DNA of 64,000 nucleotides, taken from the NCBI GenBank assembly GCA_963580455.1, contig OY756971.1:19677001-19741000 (forward strand). The letters are read 5' to 3'. The position numbers and the translations under genes are program-made. The notes beneath the pieces were generated by a model. It was not told the origin of the DNA. It searched no databases and saw only the letters and a list, made by a program, of their open reading frames with translations. Positions 22,330 to 34,078 of the stretch are shown in pieces. The DNA comes from Euonymus europaeus. Taxonomy: Eukaryota > Streptophyta > Magnoliopsida > Celastrales > Celastraceae. Positions within the stretch are counted from its first letter, which is position 1, and every line of letters starts with the position of its first letter.

Positions 22330-25300
22330 ATGGCGGAGGATGACGCCGATAAGACGGTGCATCTTCATGGAGACTTGTATTTGACGATAGTAGAGGCTCG
22401 ATGCTTACCGAATATGGATTTGTTAACAGAGCGTCTGAGACGGTGCTTAACGCCGTTCGAAACCTGCAGGAATCCGTTTATGAACAAGCAAAAGCACGTA
22501 CCAAACCGTAAGAAGATCATCACCAGCGACCCTTACGTGACAGTTTGCCTTGCTGGGGCGACAGTGGCTCGCACGCGCGTGATCTCGAATTCGCAGAGCC
22601 CGGAGTGGAAAGAAAACTTCAGGATCCCATTGGCTCATCCTGTTACGCACATCGAGTTTCACGTCAAGGACAACGATATGTTCGGCGCCGATATAATCGG
22701 AATCGCTCAGGTTCCCGCCGCTAGGGTGGTCTCCGGTGAAAGCATCAACGATTGGTTCCCGATTTTCAGTTTATATGGGAAACCACCGAAGCCCAACTGC
22801 GCGGTTAGGCTCGAAATGCAGTTCACGAAATGCGAAGATATTCCGATGTACCGGCATGGCATTGGGGCGGGAGCGGAACAATACGGAATCGATAATTGTT
22901 ACTTCCCGGTTCGGCACGGAGGGTCGGTAACACTGTACCAGGACGCGCACGTCCCTGAGTCGATGTTGAGGGAGATAGAATTGGATAATGGCGAGGTTTT
23001 TAAGCACGAAAAGTGCTGGGAGGATATATGTCACTCGATACTAGAGGCGCATCATTTGGTTTACATTGCTGGGTGGTCGATTTATCATAAGGTGAAGCTT
23101 GTGAGGGAGCCGACGAGGCCATTGCCGAGCGGAGGGAACCTGACTTTGGGGGATTTGCTCAAGTACAAGTCGCAGGAAGGCGTGAGAGTTCTGTTGTTGG
23201 TTTGGGATGACAAAACTTCTCATAGCAAGTTCTTTATCAATACGGTATGCATTTCCTAATGTAAGGTTTTGGTTTCTGTATTTGATGGAGTAATTTTATT
23301 GACGAGAAGATCATTTTTTCCTTGTTTTGGACATGTGAAGTCTAGTTTTTATAATTCCACTCACCTTTCTCTAGATGGGCAACTTTGAAACCTCACCTAC
23401 AATTCATTATTGCTAAGAAAATTTGAAAAATGGAAATGGTTAGAAATAGACAATTTGTTATTTTGTAATGCCAGGCTCTGTTTGGAGAGGAGGAAAGAGA
23501 GATTTAATTGTCTTTCCCTCACTAACTACTGATTTGTTAGATGCCGAGCCATTTCATGGCATCATTTTTATTATATATATTTGCTGCTATCTTAAGTTTT
23601 TGTTGATGTTCATTAAGTTATGACCTTTCAATTTTAATGTGAAATGTTTCTGAGTGCAGACGGGAGTGATGCAAACTCATGACGAAGAGACCAAGAAGTT
23701 TTTCAAGCATTCTTCTGTTTCGTGTGTTTTGTCCCCTCGTTATGCCAGCAGTAAGCTTAGCATATTCAAGCAACAGGCATGCTTTGTACCATGGTTCATT
23801 TACTAATCATTTCTCCTAGCCCATGATTCTTTGTGCCACAGTGGTTCCCCTTATTTCAGATTAGAAACTGCACTCATAAACTGCTGGCAGCTTTCAGTCC
23901 AAATTATAGTCCTATTTCAGTTCCGAGTGAATGCTTGAAGCTTGATGAATTTAGCTTTGCTGCAGTTTAACTGCACTTTTGTGTGAAACTATTATTATCA
24001 AAGTACATGCTGCTGAAGGGATATAAAAGTATAAAATTCATCTTATTTTAGCTTTTACATGGTTAATAGTGATGCCATTAACAAACTTGTGAAACTTCAG
24101 AACTTGTAAATTATCTTTTTAGATTTCTCTTATCATCTGAAAGAAAATTCAATTCCTATTAAGCTGAGTGGTTGCTGATGACATTTATTGTGGCATTTCA
24201 GGTCGTTGGAACCCTGTTTACGCATCATCAGAAGTGTGTGATTGTGGATACACAAGCAAATGGAAATAACAGGAAGATAAGTGCTTTTATAGGGGGTCTA
24301 GACCTCTGTGATGGCCGTTATGATACCCCTGAACACCGGCTCTTTAAGGACCTTGATACTGTATTTCATGAGGATTATCACAATCCAACATTTTCTGTGA
24401 GTACATGTTTTGTCTTTCCGTTTATGCAAGAATCTAAACTGGTTTTAGTGGAATGTAATAGGCTTGAGTATACTGATTACCTTGATAAACTTGGATTTGT
24501 CTCTAGTACTGAAAGGAAGAAAAGTTGCTATCAATTATTTATGCCTCATAGTATTGTTGTTCAGATAAATTATAAAGTCAAATGTATTGACTCTATTCTC
24601 GTATTTGTTGTTAGTATTCCCTGACTAGTGGGTTTTCCCTACTAATAAATGCGTACCTACTGCTTTCATTTTGTAATGATAGGCAGGAACCAAGGGTCCT
24701 AGGCAACCATGGCATGATTTGCATTGCAAAATTGAGGGGCCTGCAGCATATGATGTGCTCACAAACTTTGAGCAGCGGTGGAGGAAAGCTTCAAAATGGT
24801 CAGAGTTTGGCAGACGTTTTAAAAGGATATCTCACTGGCATGATGATGCGCTGATAAAGCTAGAGCGCATCTCATGGATACTAAGCCCTTCCGCAATACT
24901 TCCAAATGATGACCCTGCGTTATGGGTCAACAGTGAAGATGACCCTGAAAACTGGCGTGTTCAGGTTAATTACCATGCACTTATCTAACATGGCGTTCTG
25001 GTTGTCCTAGTTGTTTCGATCTAAACTTTGCTAAACCTTGTACTTTCACAGGTTTTTCGTTCTATTGACTCAGGATCTTTGAAAGGATTTCCTAAAAATG
25101 CTTTACAAGCTGAGGCTCAGGTAACTTTTTTTGCTCTCATCTTCTTTCTAAAACATTAAATACAATGCATGACCTTTCCGCTGAGATTAGATTATGGTTT
25201 TTCTTATTATTTTGTTAGTAATTTTATTGACTCAATAATCTCCACTATTTGCAGAATCTTGTCTGTGCAAAAAGTTTGGTAATTGACATGAGCATTCAAA

Positions 25301-27659
25301 CTGCATACATCCAGGCTATCAGATCTGCCCAACACTTTATATATATTGAAAACCAATATTTCGTTGGATCATCGTACGCATGGCCAGCTTACAAAGAAGC
25401 AGGTTTTAACTGCTCTAGTATTTTTTTTACGTGATTTATTTATTACTACATGCCATGTGTACTGCTCCTGCAATCTTATTCTGGTGACAGCAAACACTTT
25501 AATATTGTTGATAAAAATATTGCCTTCTAATAGCTTCCTTGCGTCTTTTTTTCGGTTCCTTTGTTGTATTATGGATTTCTTTTTTCTCAAACTCACCTTT
25601 GTAAATCTTAGGAGCTGATAATTTGATTCCCATGGAGTTGGCACTGAAGATCTCTAGTAAAATCAGAGCAAAGGAAAGATTCACAGTTTATGTTGTTATA
25701 CCGATGTGGCCAGAGGGTGCCCCCTCTTCTGCTTCTGTTCAAGAAATTCTTTTTTGGCAGGTAATGCAACATTCCATTTCCTTGCCTGAGGTGCCTGTTA
25801 AGAGAATACTTCTCTTCATCTTTCCCTTCTATTATTCCACACATCCCAATTGTTCCTACTCTTTAATATAATTGTAGGATATTTTTGCAACAGTAGACAG
25901 TCCCTCTGTATTTGAAGGGAAGTTGGTATTATAAGGAACCCTAAGTCAACCAGCTAATAGTATACCCTAAGGGTGTGTTTGATAAGAAAGTAATAAATAG
26001 AAGTGTAATGTATTACTAGGATAATTATTACCCACCTCTCCCATGGATAACCATTACACCCAAAATATGAAGAAAATTGCCTTAAAAATTTATCAGAGTA
26101 AATAATATACATGTCTACCAAACATGAATATTTGTTTATTCATGTATTTTTAATCACCCTTGTAATTATTATACCCCTATCAAACACATATAATATCTCT
26201 AACGCTAGTGATAAAAATGTACAAATGTTCTCTCTCTCTTAATAATCTATTCAGTGATGACGGGAAAACAGTATTTTCCAGATAAAATAGCACACACTCA
26301 GTGCTCTATAGTTTCTTTTTCCTTCCGTTGTTCATCTTAATCTGGCGTGCCTCACTAAAATCTGGAACTAGTTTTATCTATGATACTTGCCTTTTTATGC
26401 ACTCAGGATAAACAATTGACCTGCTCATCTACAAGATATGCATTCATTTAGAAAATGACTTGCATCTTTGTTTTTGCAGGGACAAACAATGCAAATGATG
26501 TATCATAAAGTAGCAGAAGAGTTGGAATCCGTGCAGCTTGAGAATTCTCATCCGCTAGACTACTTAAATTTCTACTGTCTTGGTAATAGGGAAGAACTTC
26601 CAAAAGAAATGTCAATGTCCAACAACCAGCCTTCCAGTAATGGTGACACGGTAATTGAGATAATAAGATAAAAGGACTTATTTAATCTATTTTAACTACA
26701 TTTGAATTGAAGAGGTTGAATTTAGTTATTGATGTCTACCATTGTTTTTTTCCCCTTTTTGCATAACACACACCAAAAACACAAATATTAGCATTGTCAT
26801 CATCACTCGCTGCACTCAGTATAGAGCTAAAATACAAATATTCTTTCATGCTTTCAAATGATTGTGGAGTTTCTTATATTCGTATGAAACATGTTTTTTC
26901 CTCTCCATATTCAGGTCTCAGCATCACAAAAGAATCAGCGGTTCATGATTTATGTGCATGCCAAAGGAATGATAGTAGATGACGAGTATGTCATTTTGGG
27001 GTCTGCCAACATAAATCAACGATCCATGGCTGGTTCAAGGGATACTGAGATTGCCATGGGAGCATATCAGCCACACAACACATGTGCCAAGAAGAATAAA
27101 CGTCCCCGTGGACAGGTTTGTACCTCAATCTCATCTAAAACGTCTGAACATCCTTGCTTGCTTTAGATTTTTGGTGCACCTTCTGAAATTTCGTATACTA
27201 AGTTACTTGAATGCCTTGGTTTGATTAAGCATTTACTACCTGTGTCTCTAGAACAACTCTTGAGCATATAGGAAATGGAATGATGCCTGAGTTTTTACAG
27301 GAGTAGTTACTGTCATTTGCCTGCTTTTGGATAGCCTTATCAAAATAATTGATGAACCACAGGTATACGGATACAGAATGTCCTTATGGGCAGAACATAT
27401 GGGAATGGTCGACAATAATCTATTTAAGGAGCCTGAAAGTCTTGATTGTGTCAAGACGGTGAACAATATTGCTGAAGATAACTGGAGGCGGTTCACGGAG
27501 GAGGAATTTACACCTTTGCAGGGACACCTACTCAAATACCCTGTTCTGGTAGACGCCAATGGCAAAGTAAGCCCTCGGCCTGGACAAGAGACTTTCCCAG
27601 ATGTTGGTGGTAAGGTGCTTGGAGCCCGTACAAACCTTCCTGATGCGTTAACGACTTAG
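22330..27659 (+). CDS. PLDdelta: Phospholipase D, C2 type, delta-like
   Basis: Ten exons: 22330-23244, 23660-23776, 24202-24396, 24683-24964, 25052-25120, 25255-25402, 25612-25760, 26480-26650, 26915-27115 and 27363-27659. They join in frame to 847 residues, close to the usual 850-870. A C2 domain (residues about 10-165) binds Ca2+ and membranes. Two catalytic HKD motifs follow: HQKCVIVD (353-360) and HAKGMIVD (697-704), with IENQYF at 557-562. The enzyme cleaves membrane phospholipids such as phosphatidylcholine to phosphatidic acid. Delta-type enzymes are tied to plasma membrane, microtubules and stress signalling; delta is inferred from overall similarity ([29 protein letters not shown]). 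Intron 2 appears to be GC-AG. The start is the first ATG in frame with the C2 domain. Confidence 0.95.
25968..26193. mobile_element. Tourist/Harbinger-like MITE in PLD intron 7
   Basis: About 220 bp (25971-26190) with terminal inverted repeats GGGTGTGTTTGATA and TATCAAACACAT, flanked by TAA on both sides. TAA duplication and size fit PIF/Harbinger-derived MITEs. It lies well inside the intron, away from the splice sites. Confidence 0.65.
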
Positions 27660-28181
27660 GCTTCTGTAGTATCCATGTTTATAATTCCCAATTTGATAGG
27701 AGAAGGGGGAAAAGTTTCATTATAGACTGTAGCTATCTCATAGAGTTTGCAATAGCTTTTTCATGAGTCCTGCTAACTTGTAATCAGTTGTCACCTTGTG
27801 TCAACATTGCAGTCTATACATTATTATATGAGAGAATTCACTTGGTACTGGAGAAAAAACTATTGCATTATGCATTCCCAACTGTCTTGCAGATATATCA
27901 GTGGAACATACTTGGGGACTCTGTCAAAAGTACTATTTTTTCCATTCAAAAATAAGATAATATAGCCAAGTTTCATGTGGTTATATTCATGCAAAGCTAG
28001 TTACTTTACTAGACTTATCATTAACAAACGACATAAATAGGGAAAAAAAAATCTGGGACTTGTCATTACAATTTACAAACGAGATATAAATGGGGAAAAA
28101 TCTGGACGCTGCCCTGAGCCCCTGCAATGCCCCTCATTCCGAATTCGCTACGTCCATGATCGCCCTCATTGTCATACAAAC
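27660..28181. other. Convergent 3' flanks of PLD and plastocyanin
   Basis: The two genes end towards each other here. The sequence is AT-rich and holds their 3' untranslated regions. No other gene is seen. Confidence 0.6.
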
Positions 28182-28682
28182 TCAGTTAACAGTAACCTTT
28201 CCTACCATGCCAGCTCCCTGGTGAGGAGAACAGTAGAAGCTGTAGTCACCTTTCTCAGTCAAAGTCACAGCAAAAGTCTCTCCAGGGCCATTGAGCAGAT
28301 CTTCTTCATTCATTGAGATATTTGAGGCACTAACACCACTTGGTATCTCATCTTCATCAAACACAATATTGTGTGGGAAGCCAGCATTGTTCTTGAACAC
28401 AATCTTCTCACCAGAACTAATAGAGAAGGAGTTTGGAACAAAAGCCAGTGACCCATCATCACCACCCAACAAGATTTCAATAGCCATTGCATTGCTAGCA
28501 AGGACTGCACTTGCAGCAGTGACCACAACAGCAGCACCCACATCCTTGAGTGAAGCCTTGATGCTCAATTTTGGGACTGCAGAGGCTGTAACCTTGACAG
28601 GAGCACTAACTTTGCTTCTGGTTGCTGCCTTATGGCCAGTGAAACATGGCATAGCAACAGCTGAAGAGGTAACTGCGGCCAT
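28182..28682 (-). CDS. PETE: Plastocyanin precursor, chloroplast
   Basis: Intronless, 166 residues. Residues 1-67 form a bipartite transit sequence: a Ser/Ala/Lys-rich stromal part, then a hydrophobic thylakoid-transfer stretch (about 48-64) ending SNAMA, a normal lumenal cleavage site. The mature protein is 99 residues, the family's standard length. The four copper ligands are present: His104 in PHNIVFD, Cys151 and His154 in YCSPH, and Met159 (mature 37, 84, 87 and 92). The small blue copper protein carries electrons from cytochrome f to photosystem I in the thylakoid lumen. The negative patches DDGS and EDEIP/NEEDLL typical of dicots are present. The upstream region has been triplicated (see 28683-30790). 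Confidence 0.98.
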   Translation of the reverse strand: MAAVTSSAVAMPCFTGHKAATRSKVSAPVKVTASAVPKLSIKASLKDVGAAVVVTAASAVLASNAMAIEILLGGDDGSLAFVPNSFSISSGEKIVFKNNAGFPHNIVFDEDEIPSGVSASNISMNEEDLLNGPGETFAVTLTEKGDYSFYCSPHQGAGMVGKVTVN

Positions 28683-28792
28683 TGTTGAGAGAGAAATGCT
28701 GTTCTTGTTTGTTCAAAAGAGCAAATAAGGATTGGTTTGTAATGGAGTGAAGGAATGGAGTTGTGAGGCTCTTCTTTTGTGGCTATGTCACT

Positions 28793-28816
28793 GATTAAAG
28801 ATAAGGATTGGCTAGG
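28793..28816 (-). promoter_or_regulatory. CCAAT plus I-box-like element of plastocyanin promoter
   Basis: Read on the gene strand this is AGCCAATCCTTATCTTTAAT, about 110-135 bp before the ATG. It joins a CCAAT box and CTTATC (GATAAG, the I-box core found in light-regulated plant promoters). It is conserved in the two extra promoter copies with one or two changes. The regulatory role is inferred. Confidence 0.5.
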
Positions 28817-29739
28817 TTGAATGTGTGTCTATGATGTGGAATGGATGAGTGATGTGAGGTGAAGAATTTGGGATTGAAGTATCCCAACCAGTGGAATTAG
28901 AATGCCATTTTGTTGCAGATATTTAGGCCAAGGGTGGACCTACATTTGTGGTGCCAGAAATATTGGCACCATACAGTAGTAGATTTTTTTTTGAAGAACA
29001 ACCACAACACCAAAGAAGTTTGCTCTTTGGATAGTTTAAATAGGCCTAAATTCATACTGTCAGGTTCGTGCACATAAAAATTTCTTACTTGACGACATAA
29101 TAAGTTGGGGTCAAACATCAATGTGTGTTGATGTTTGTATTTTTATACCACATTTATATGCATACTTCTGATAACAACCATGCTATTTTGTTGAGATTGA
29201 GTTGATGTCATGTGAATTTTTGTGTTTTATTGGAAGAGCGTTGACGCGAGCGAGTATGTTAAATGTTAAAATTGGAGTTAAAGTTCGCTGTTCACTCAGT
29301 TCACTTTTGAAGAGTATCACAAATTCTATAGACTGAACTGGGTGTCATGTCATATACCGTTGGAAAGATAAACATGTATAGTTTTCATAAACAATTTACG
29401 GTTCGTCAATCCAACTTCTGTAAAGAAAGTTATTACAATTTGAAGTTGCTACCATCAAGGGGCATATTTGCGAGCCCGATAGGCAATCTAGCACCCATCA
29501 AGACAAACAACGCGTGAGGCAGTTTCAAGCGCCCGATAGGAGACCGATCTTGCGGGCCAAGCGAGAATTATGCTAATTTGAAGATGAAACTAATTCCGAT
29601 TGGGTTCTCAATTATTTAAACGTCTGAATTAGGAATACACTGATTTAAGGAAGTTTATTAAGACCTGTATTCCATATAAATAGATTAGACAATTACTCTT
29701 AATTTTGTGAAGAGTAACCACAATCTCTCCTTGTTCTCT

Positions 29740-29763
29740 AGCTAAAGAGGTAACTGTTGCCAT
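29740..29763 (-). pseudogene. Stub of a duplicated plastocyanin coding start
   Basis: The bases match the start of the plastocyanin coding sequence (ATG GC- ACAGTTACCTC) with a few changes. Homology stops after about eight codons where unrelated sequence follows (29495-29739, LTR-like with a TATAAATAG box near 29678). No product can be made. Confidence 0.7.
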
Positions 29764-30790
29764 TATTCAAAGAGAAAGGACTGGTTTTTAATAGAGTGAA
29801 GGAATGGAGTTTTGAGGCTATTATTTTATGGCTATGTTATGCTACTGATTAAAGATAAAGATTGGCTAGGTGGGATGTGTGCCTATGACGTGGAATGGAT
29901 GAGTGATGTGAGGTGGAGAATTTGGGATTGAAGTATGCCAACCAGTGGAATTAGAATGCCATTTTGTTGCAGATATTTGGGCCAGGGCTAGACCTAGCAC
30001 CATACAACAACACTTTTTTTTATAGAAAACCACAATATCAAATAAGTTTGCTCTTTGTACTGTTTAAATAGGTCTAAATTCATAATGTTAGATTCGCGAG
30101 CATAAAAGTTTCTTACCTGACGACATGGTAAGTTTAGTCAAACTTCAATATGGTTAATGTATGTATTTTTATACCACATTTATATGTATACTTCCGATCA
30201 TAATTGTGTTATTTTGTTGAGATTGAGTTGATGCTATATGAATTCTCATGTTTTATTGTAGGAGAGTTTTATGCGAGTATGTTAAATGTTAAAATTAGAG
30301 TTGAAGTTTACTGTTAAACTCAGTCCATTTTTCGAAGAGTGCCATAAATTCCATACACTTAATCGGGTGTTGTGCCATATATCATTGGAAAGATAAATAT
30401 GTTTAGTTTTCGAAATAATTTACAGTTTGTCAATCCGACTTCTCTAGAGAAAGTTATCACAATTTTAAGTTATTGCCAACAATGGCAGATTTGCACGCCC
30501 AATACAAAGAACGATATGTTACCGATTAAAGATAAGGATTGGTTGGGTTGAATGTGTGCCTATGATGTGGAATGAATGAGTGATGTAAGGTGGAGAATAT
30601 GGGATTGAGATATGCCACTAGTGGAATTAGAATGCCATTTTGTTGCAGATATTTGAAAAAATGGTGGACCTATATTTGGGGCGCTAGAAACATTGGCACC
30701 ATACAACAATAGAATTTTCTTTTAATAAGTTTGTCCTTTTGACACCTCTAGCCCACGCGCAAATAAGTTTTTTATTTGACGATGTGTTAA

Positions 30791-31374
30791 AGTGGATCAA
30801 ACCCTATCGCATGATCATGAGAGTATTGATTCGGATGAGAATCAGATATATTGACATTTTATATGTAGTTTTCCACAATGAGAGAAGCAATGCAAAGAAA
30901 TGAAGTAGGCAGTGGTGGATGCATTCTGTTTGAATTAGGAACGGAAACAAGAGACTTTGACCCATGTGTGCGCTAAAAAGGTTGTCAATTTTTGAAAAAA
31001 TTAAGTATTATATTATGAAACAAATCTCAACAGATTTGGTACGAGAAATGTATAGTTGACAACCAATTTAATTTTCTTTGAAGACAAAATATAAAAATAA
31101 ATCAATTATTTTATTGGTTGACAAGAATACAATAATAACATTGATTAATATATTAATCACAAACTAAGAACAATAATCTTATGATGAAGCAACTTAGCAC
31201 AAAACTCATTCTTTTAAGACAGATTACAAAACAAAAACTTAGAAAACAAGGAACTTGACCAAGTCACCAAAACCAGAAAGGAAGAAAATCAAAATAAACA
31301 TAAACGTATCCTTTGATGTGTAGTGCCTCGAAGGCTTGAACACGGTCTTAGTACTGTGAGGAGGCATGCGGGGG
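30791..31374. other. Gene-free AT-rich stretch
   Basis: No coding region or structured repeat is seen between the third plastocyanin promoter copy and the palindromic cluster. Confidence 0.5.
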
Positions 31375-32070
31375 TGTTGGAAATATATTTTTATATTCGG
31401 GGTGGCATTATTTACCTACTCCCCGCCTTTACCCAGGATCGAACCTGGGTGGTCACCTTCATAGGCGCCCCAGTGCAAGTCCTGGTACCACTGAGCCAAC
31501 TTGGTTCAGTGGTACCAGGACTTGCACTGGGGCGCCTATGAAGGTGACCACCCAGGTTCGGTCCTGGGTAAAGGCGGGGAGTAGGTAAATAATGTCACCC
31601 GAATATAAAATATATTTCCAATTATGTTGGAAATATATTTTATATTCGGGGTGGCATTGTTTACCTACTCCCCGCCTTTACCAAGGTTTGAACTTGGGTG
31701 GTAGCCTTTATAGGCCCCCAGTGTCCAACCTTGTACCACTGAGCTAACTTGGCTCAGTGGTACCAGGACGGAACTCTGAGGACAATGTGCCCATGTTCGA
31801 TCCTGGGTAAAGGCGGGGAGTAGGTAAACAATGCCACCCCGAATATAAAATATATTTCCAACATAAAGGCGCCTTTATGTTGGAAATATATTTTATATTC
31901 GGGGTGGCATTGTTTACCTACTCCCCGCCTTTATCCAGGATCGAACCTGGGTGGTCACCTTCATAGGCGCCCCAGTGCAATTGGTTCAGTGGTACCAGGA
32001 CTTGCACTGGGGCGGCGGGGAGTAGGTAAATAATACCACCCCGAATATAAAATATATTTCCAACAGGGGG
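31370..32070. mobile_element. Cluster of three tRNA-like inverted dimers with TG...CA ends and 5-bp duplication
   Basis: The insertion 31375-32065 starts TGTTGGAAATATAT and ends ATATATTTCCAACA, with GGGGG on both sides. It holds three successive hairpin units: 31375-31621, 31625-31863 and 31878-32065. Each unit is a unit in reverse joined head to head to the same unit forward. Forward arms carry an A-box-like TGGTTCAGTGG (31502-31512) and a B-box-like GGTTCGGTCC (31555-31564), 42 bases apart, as in tRNA genes. Units 2 and 3 are joined by the perfect palindrome TAAAGGCGCCTTTA (31864-31877). No protein is encoded. Confidence 0.8.
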
Positions 32071-32149
32071 CTCCATAATTTTCTAGAGTTTGAAATTTGC
32101 ATTTAATAGTTTGAGAGATGTGCTGCATTCATTTTTTTTTCTTTTTCAC

Positions 32150-32530
32150 ATCACATTACTGTCAGATTATTTCCACACTGCCATACACTCGCAGCGTACC
32201 TGATATGAGACTCCGCTTTGTAAGGATTAGCATAAACTATCCTCTTCGGGGAGATCCCAAGTGACCAAAACAAACTCAATCTCACCCCGACTGGCACAAT
32301 TGAAAGAGGCTCCAAGAGCCCCCAACGCTCCGATTAGAGCAGGTTCGAGATTGCATTTGACTGCATAAAAGGGTTGGACCATGGGAAGGCTATTTGCCCA
32401 TTTCTCCACCAGAGACATGACAATACCCAAATCAAGAACGTAGAAGGATTTTTCTTTGGCTTCTTTGAAAATGATTGACTACATAAAATTAGCCAACCCG
32501 TCTTTTGTTATTGGAGTGAACGATTTTCCG
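32150..32530 (-). pseudogene. Ornithine decarboxylase pseudogene fragment
   Basis: On the minus strand the frame reads SFYVLDLG-V-SLVEKW, then QPFYAVKCN, PALIGALGALGASFNCASRGEIE and, after a frameshift near 32265, GISPKRIVYANPYKAESHI. This is the N-terminal barrel of group IV decarboxylases, with the PLP-binding lysine in FYAVKCN. The order and motifs fit plant ornithine decarboxylase, the entry enzyme of putrescine synthesis. Two in-frame stops lie upstream (about 32477 and 32528), and the C-terminal two thirds are absent; the palindromic cluster begins about 85 bp further on. It is a dead fragment. Confidence 0.85.
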
Positions 32531-33100
32531 CAAACTCCTTATGCATCCATTATCGCCTTGATGTTTCTGGAGTTTGACACCATTCTGATTAAACTCAAAA
32601 TAAAGAAAGGCTTTAGGAGAGTTGGAGCGTTGTGTGTTTTATATATAGAGAGAGATAGAAGACGACGCTTAGAGTTTTCCCAACTCTATAGGTAATTTTA
32701 CTCACGAGGGACTCAAAAGACCAGTCCCCATATGTGACAAATTACATTTTCCCACTAAAAACATCACGTGGAACTTGCGTCTCCTTTACCTGATGAAGGT
32801 TCCAGTGAGGGTTTCTTCCCTGCGCTCGATTCTGTAGAAATTGTATTCATCTGGATGCGTTTGACTCCTCTTTTTACAAAGCCCAAATGTGAAGCACTCA
32901 TCCAGTGAGAGTTATTTTGAAAGTATCTTTATTTGCTTTATTTTTTATCATTGAAATGTATTCCATGAATCTGAGTTTTGATTACTTAGTGTGTATTTAG
33001 ATATTTTTCAATTTATATGTGATATAGATATACTGTGATTTATTTTTATTTTTTTAAAAAAGTACTAGTATGGGGAAATTGCCAGAAAGTCAAATTTAAT
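32531..33100. other. Gene-free stretch
   Basis: No recognised coding region; sequence between the decarboxylase fragment and the Mutator-like element. Confidence 0.5.
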
Positions 33101-33677
33101 GTTCTTATTTGTAAGAAAAACAGGCGGCAAAACTTATTTCATATTAGGTCAAAATAAGGATAAAAATGTAATTGTATGTCTCATTATTTTTCATAAATTA
33201 CAAAACTGACATTGGAAGCAACACAGGTAGGGTTTTTTGGGTGAGAGGGATGCACGACTAACTATAGAGAGAAACCAGATCTGGGAGTGAGAGTGTCGGC
33301 CTTTACTCGTTCATTTTTTGTGCCTTTCGACGTCGATATCGTCTGGTTATCGAGCGTTGGTGTGTATTTGTTCTTTTTTTGAGTTCGAAGCAACATTGTC
33401 GTGTTTTGGCCAGCGAGGTGGTGGCTTAGTTGGTATCAGATTGTTATTACCGACGCATTTTTGTTGATTATGCAGTTGTTTTAGAAGGTAATTTTGTGCA
33501 TTGATTGGTTGTTGATTTTGTAGGTTATGATTATTGTGTTTTTTCATTGGTTACATTCGTTCTTTAGGTTTTTTCCTTTTTAGTATTGGTGTACTATAAT
33601 TTGTTTATTATAGGTTCGTGATTTGTTAAAGTTAGGTCCTTTTTTGCAGGGGAAGTATGTTCCAGTAGTTTTTCGCG

Positions 33678-34078
33678 TTGGTATACCCTTGTCATACATT
33701 GGTTATACATTCATACATGTTTTTTGTTATAACTGAATTGTTTGTTATGACAGAGGGTGTATTTCTAATGATTAAGAATTCTTCACAAGTCTTTCCTGTT
33801 ATGCTTGGGTCGGATGTTGATTTTCAGTGTTTAATTCGTAAAATTGTTGATAGATGGAGTTGTTTTGAAGTGGGGAAGTTTGATTTATCCAATTTCATAC
33901 ATGGTTTCAATGGATGTTCTCTTAGGAATGATGAGGATTTCAGCACAATGATTTCCTTGATTAATGTTCTTGGTTTCCATCTCTTTGAAATTTTTGTGAC
34001 AGATTTAAATGATAATTTTCAGGCTCCATTGTGGGAGGTGTGGAAAGATGGGTAACCACAACAAGAAGACGTGTAAAG
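33678..34078 (+). pseudogene. MULE transposase remnant: N-terminal PB1-like domain joined to zinc knuckle
   Basis: The frame holds FPVMLGSDVDFQCLIRKIVDRW, then NDEDFSTMISLINVLG, matching the N-terminal domain of plant Mutator-like transposases. Straight after it, in a shifted frame, bases 34034-34078 encode a CX2CX4HX4C knuckle (CGRCGKMGNHNKKTC), normally near the C-terminus. About 500 residues with the DDE catalytic region and SWIM finger are therefore absent. The join lies near TTTCAG at 34017-34022, so it could also be read as a splice of a shortened gene. No active transposase is possible. Confidence 0.75.

Larger units (their letters stand above)
28683..30790 (-). repeat. Threefold tandem partial duplication of the plastocyanin promoter
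   Basis: The functional upstream region (28683 to about 29490) recurs at about 29740-30507 and, shorter, at about 30515-30790. Shared blocks include GATTAAAGATAA-GATTGG-T (28793, 29846, 30523), GATGTGGAATGGATGAGTGA and TAGAATGCCATTTTGTTGCAG. Copy 2 also keeps the first 24 or so coding bases with the ATG at 29763. On the gene strand the first block reads AATCCTTATC, an I-box-like light element next to a CCAAT box. Spacing is about 1053 and 677 bp. Confidence 0.85.

Noticed and set aside
31502..31566. Possible tRNA gene in the 31-kb cluster
   Set aside because: Same reason: the unit recurs six times in a palindromic insertion and lacks a proper acceptor and anticodon arm.
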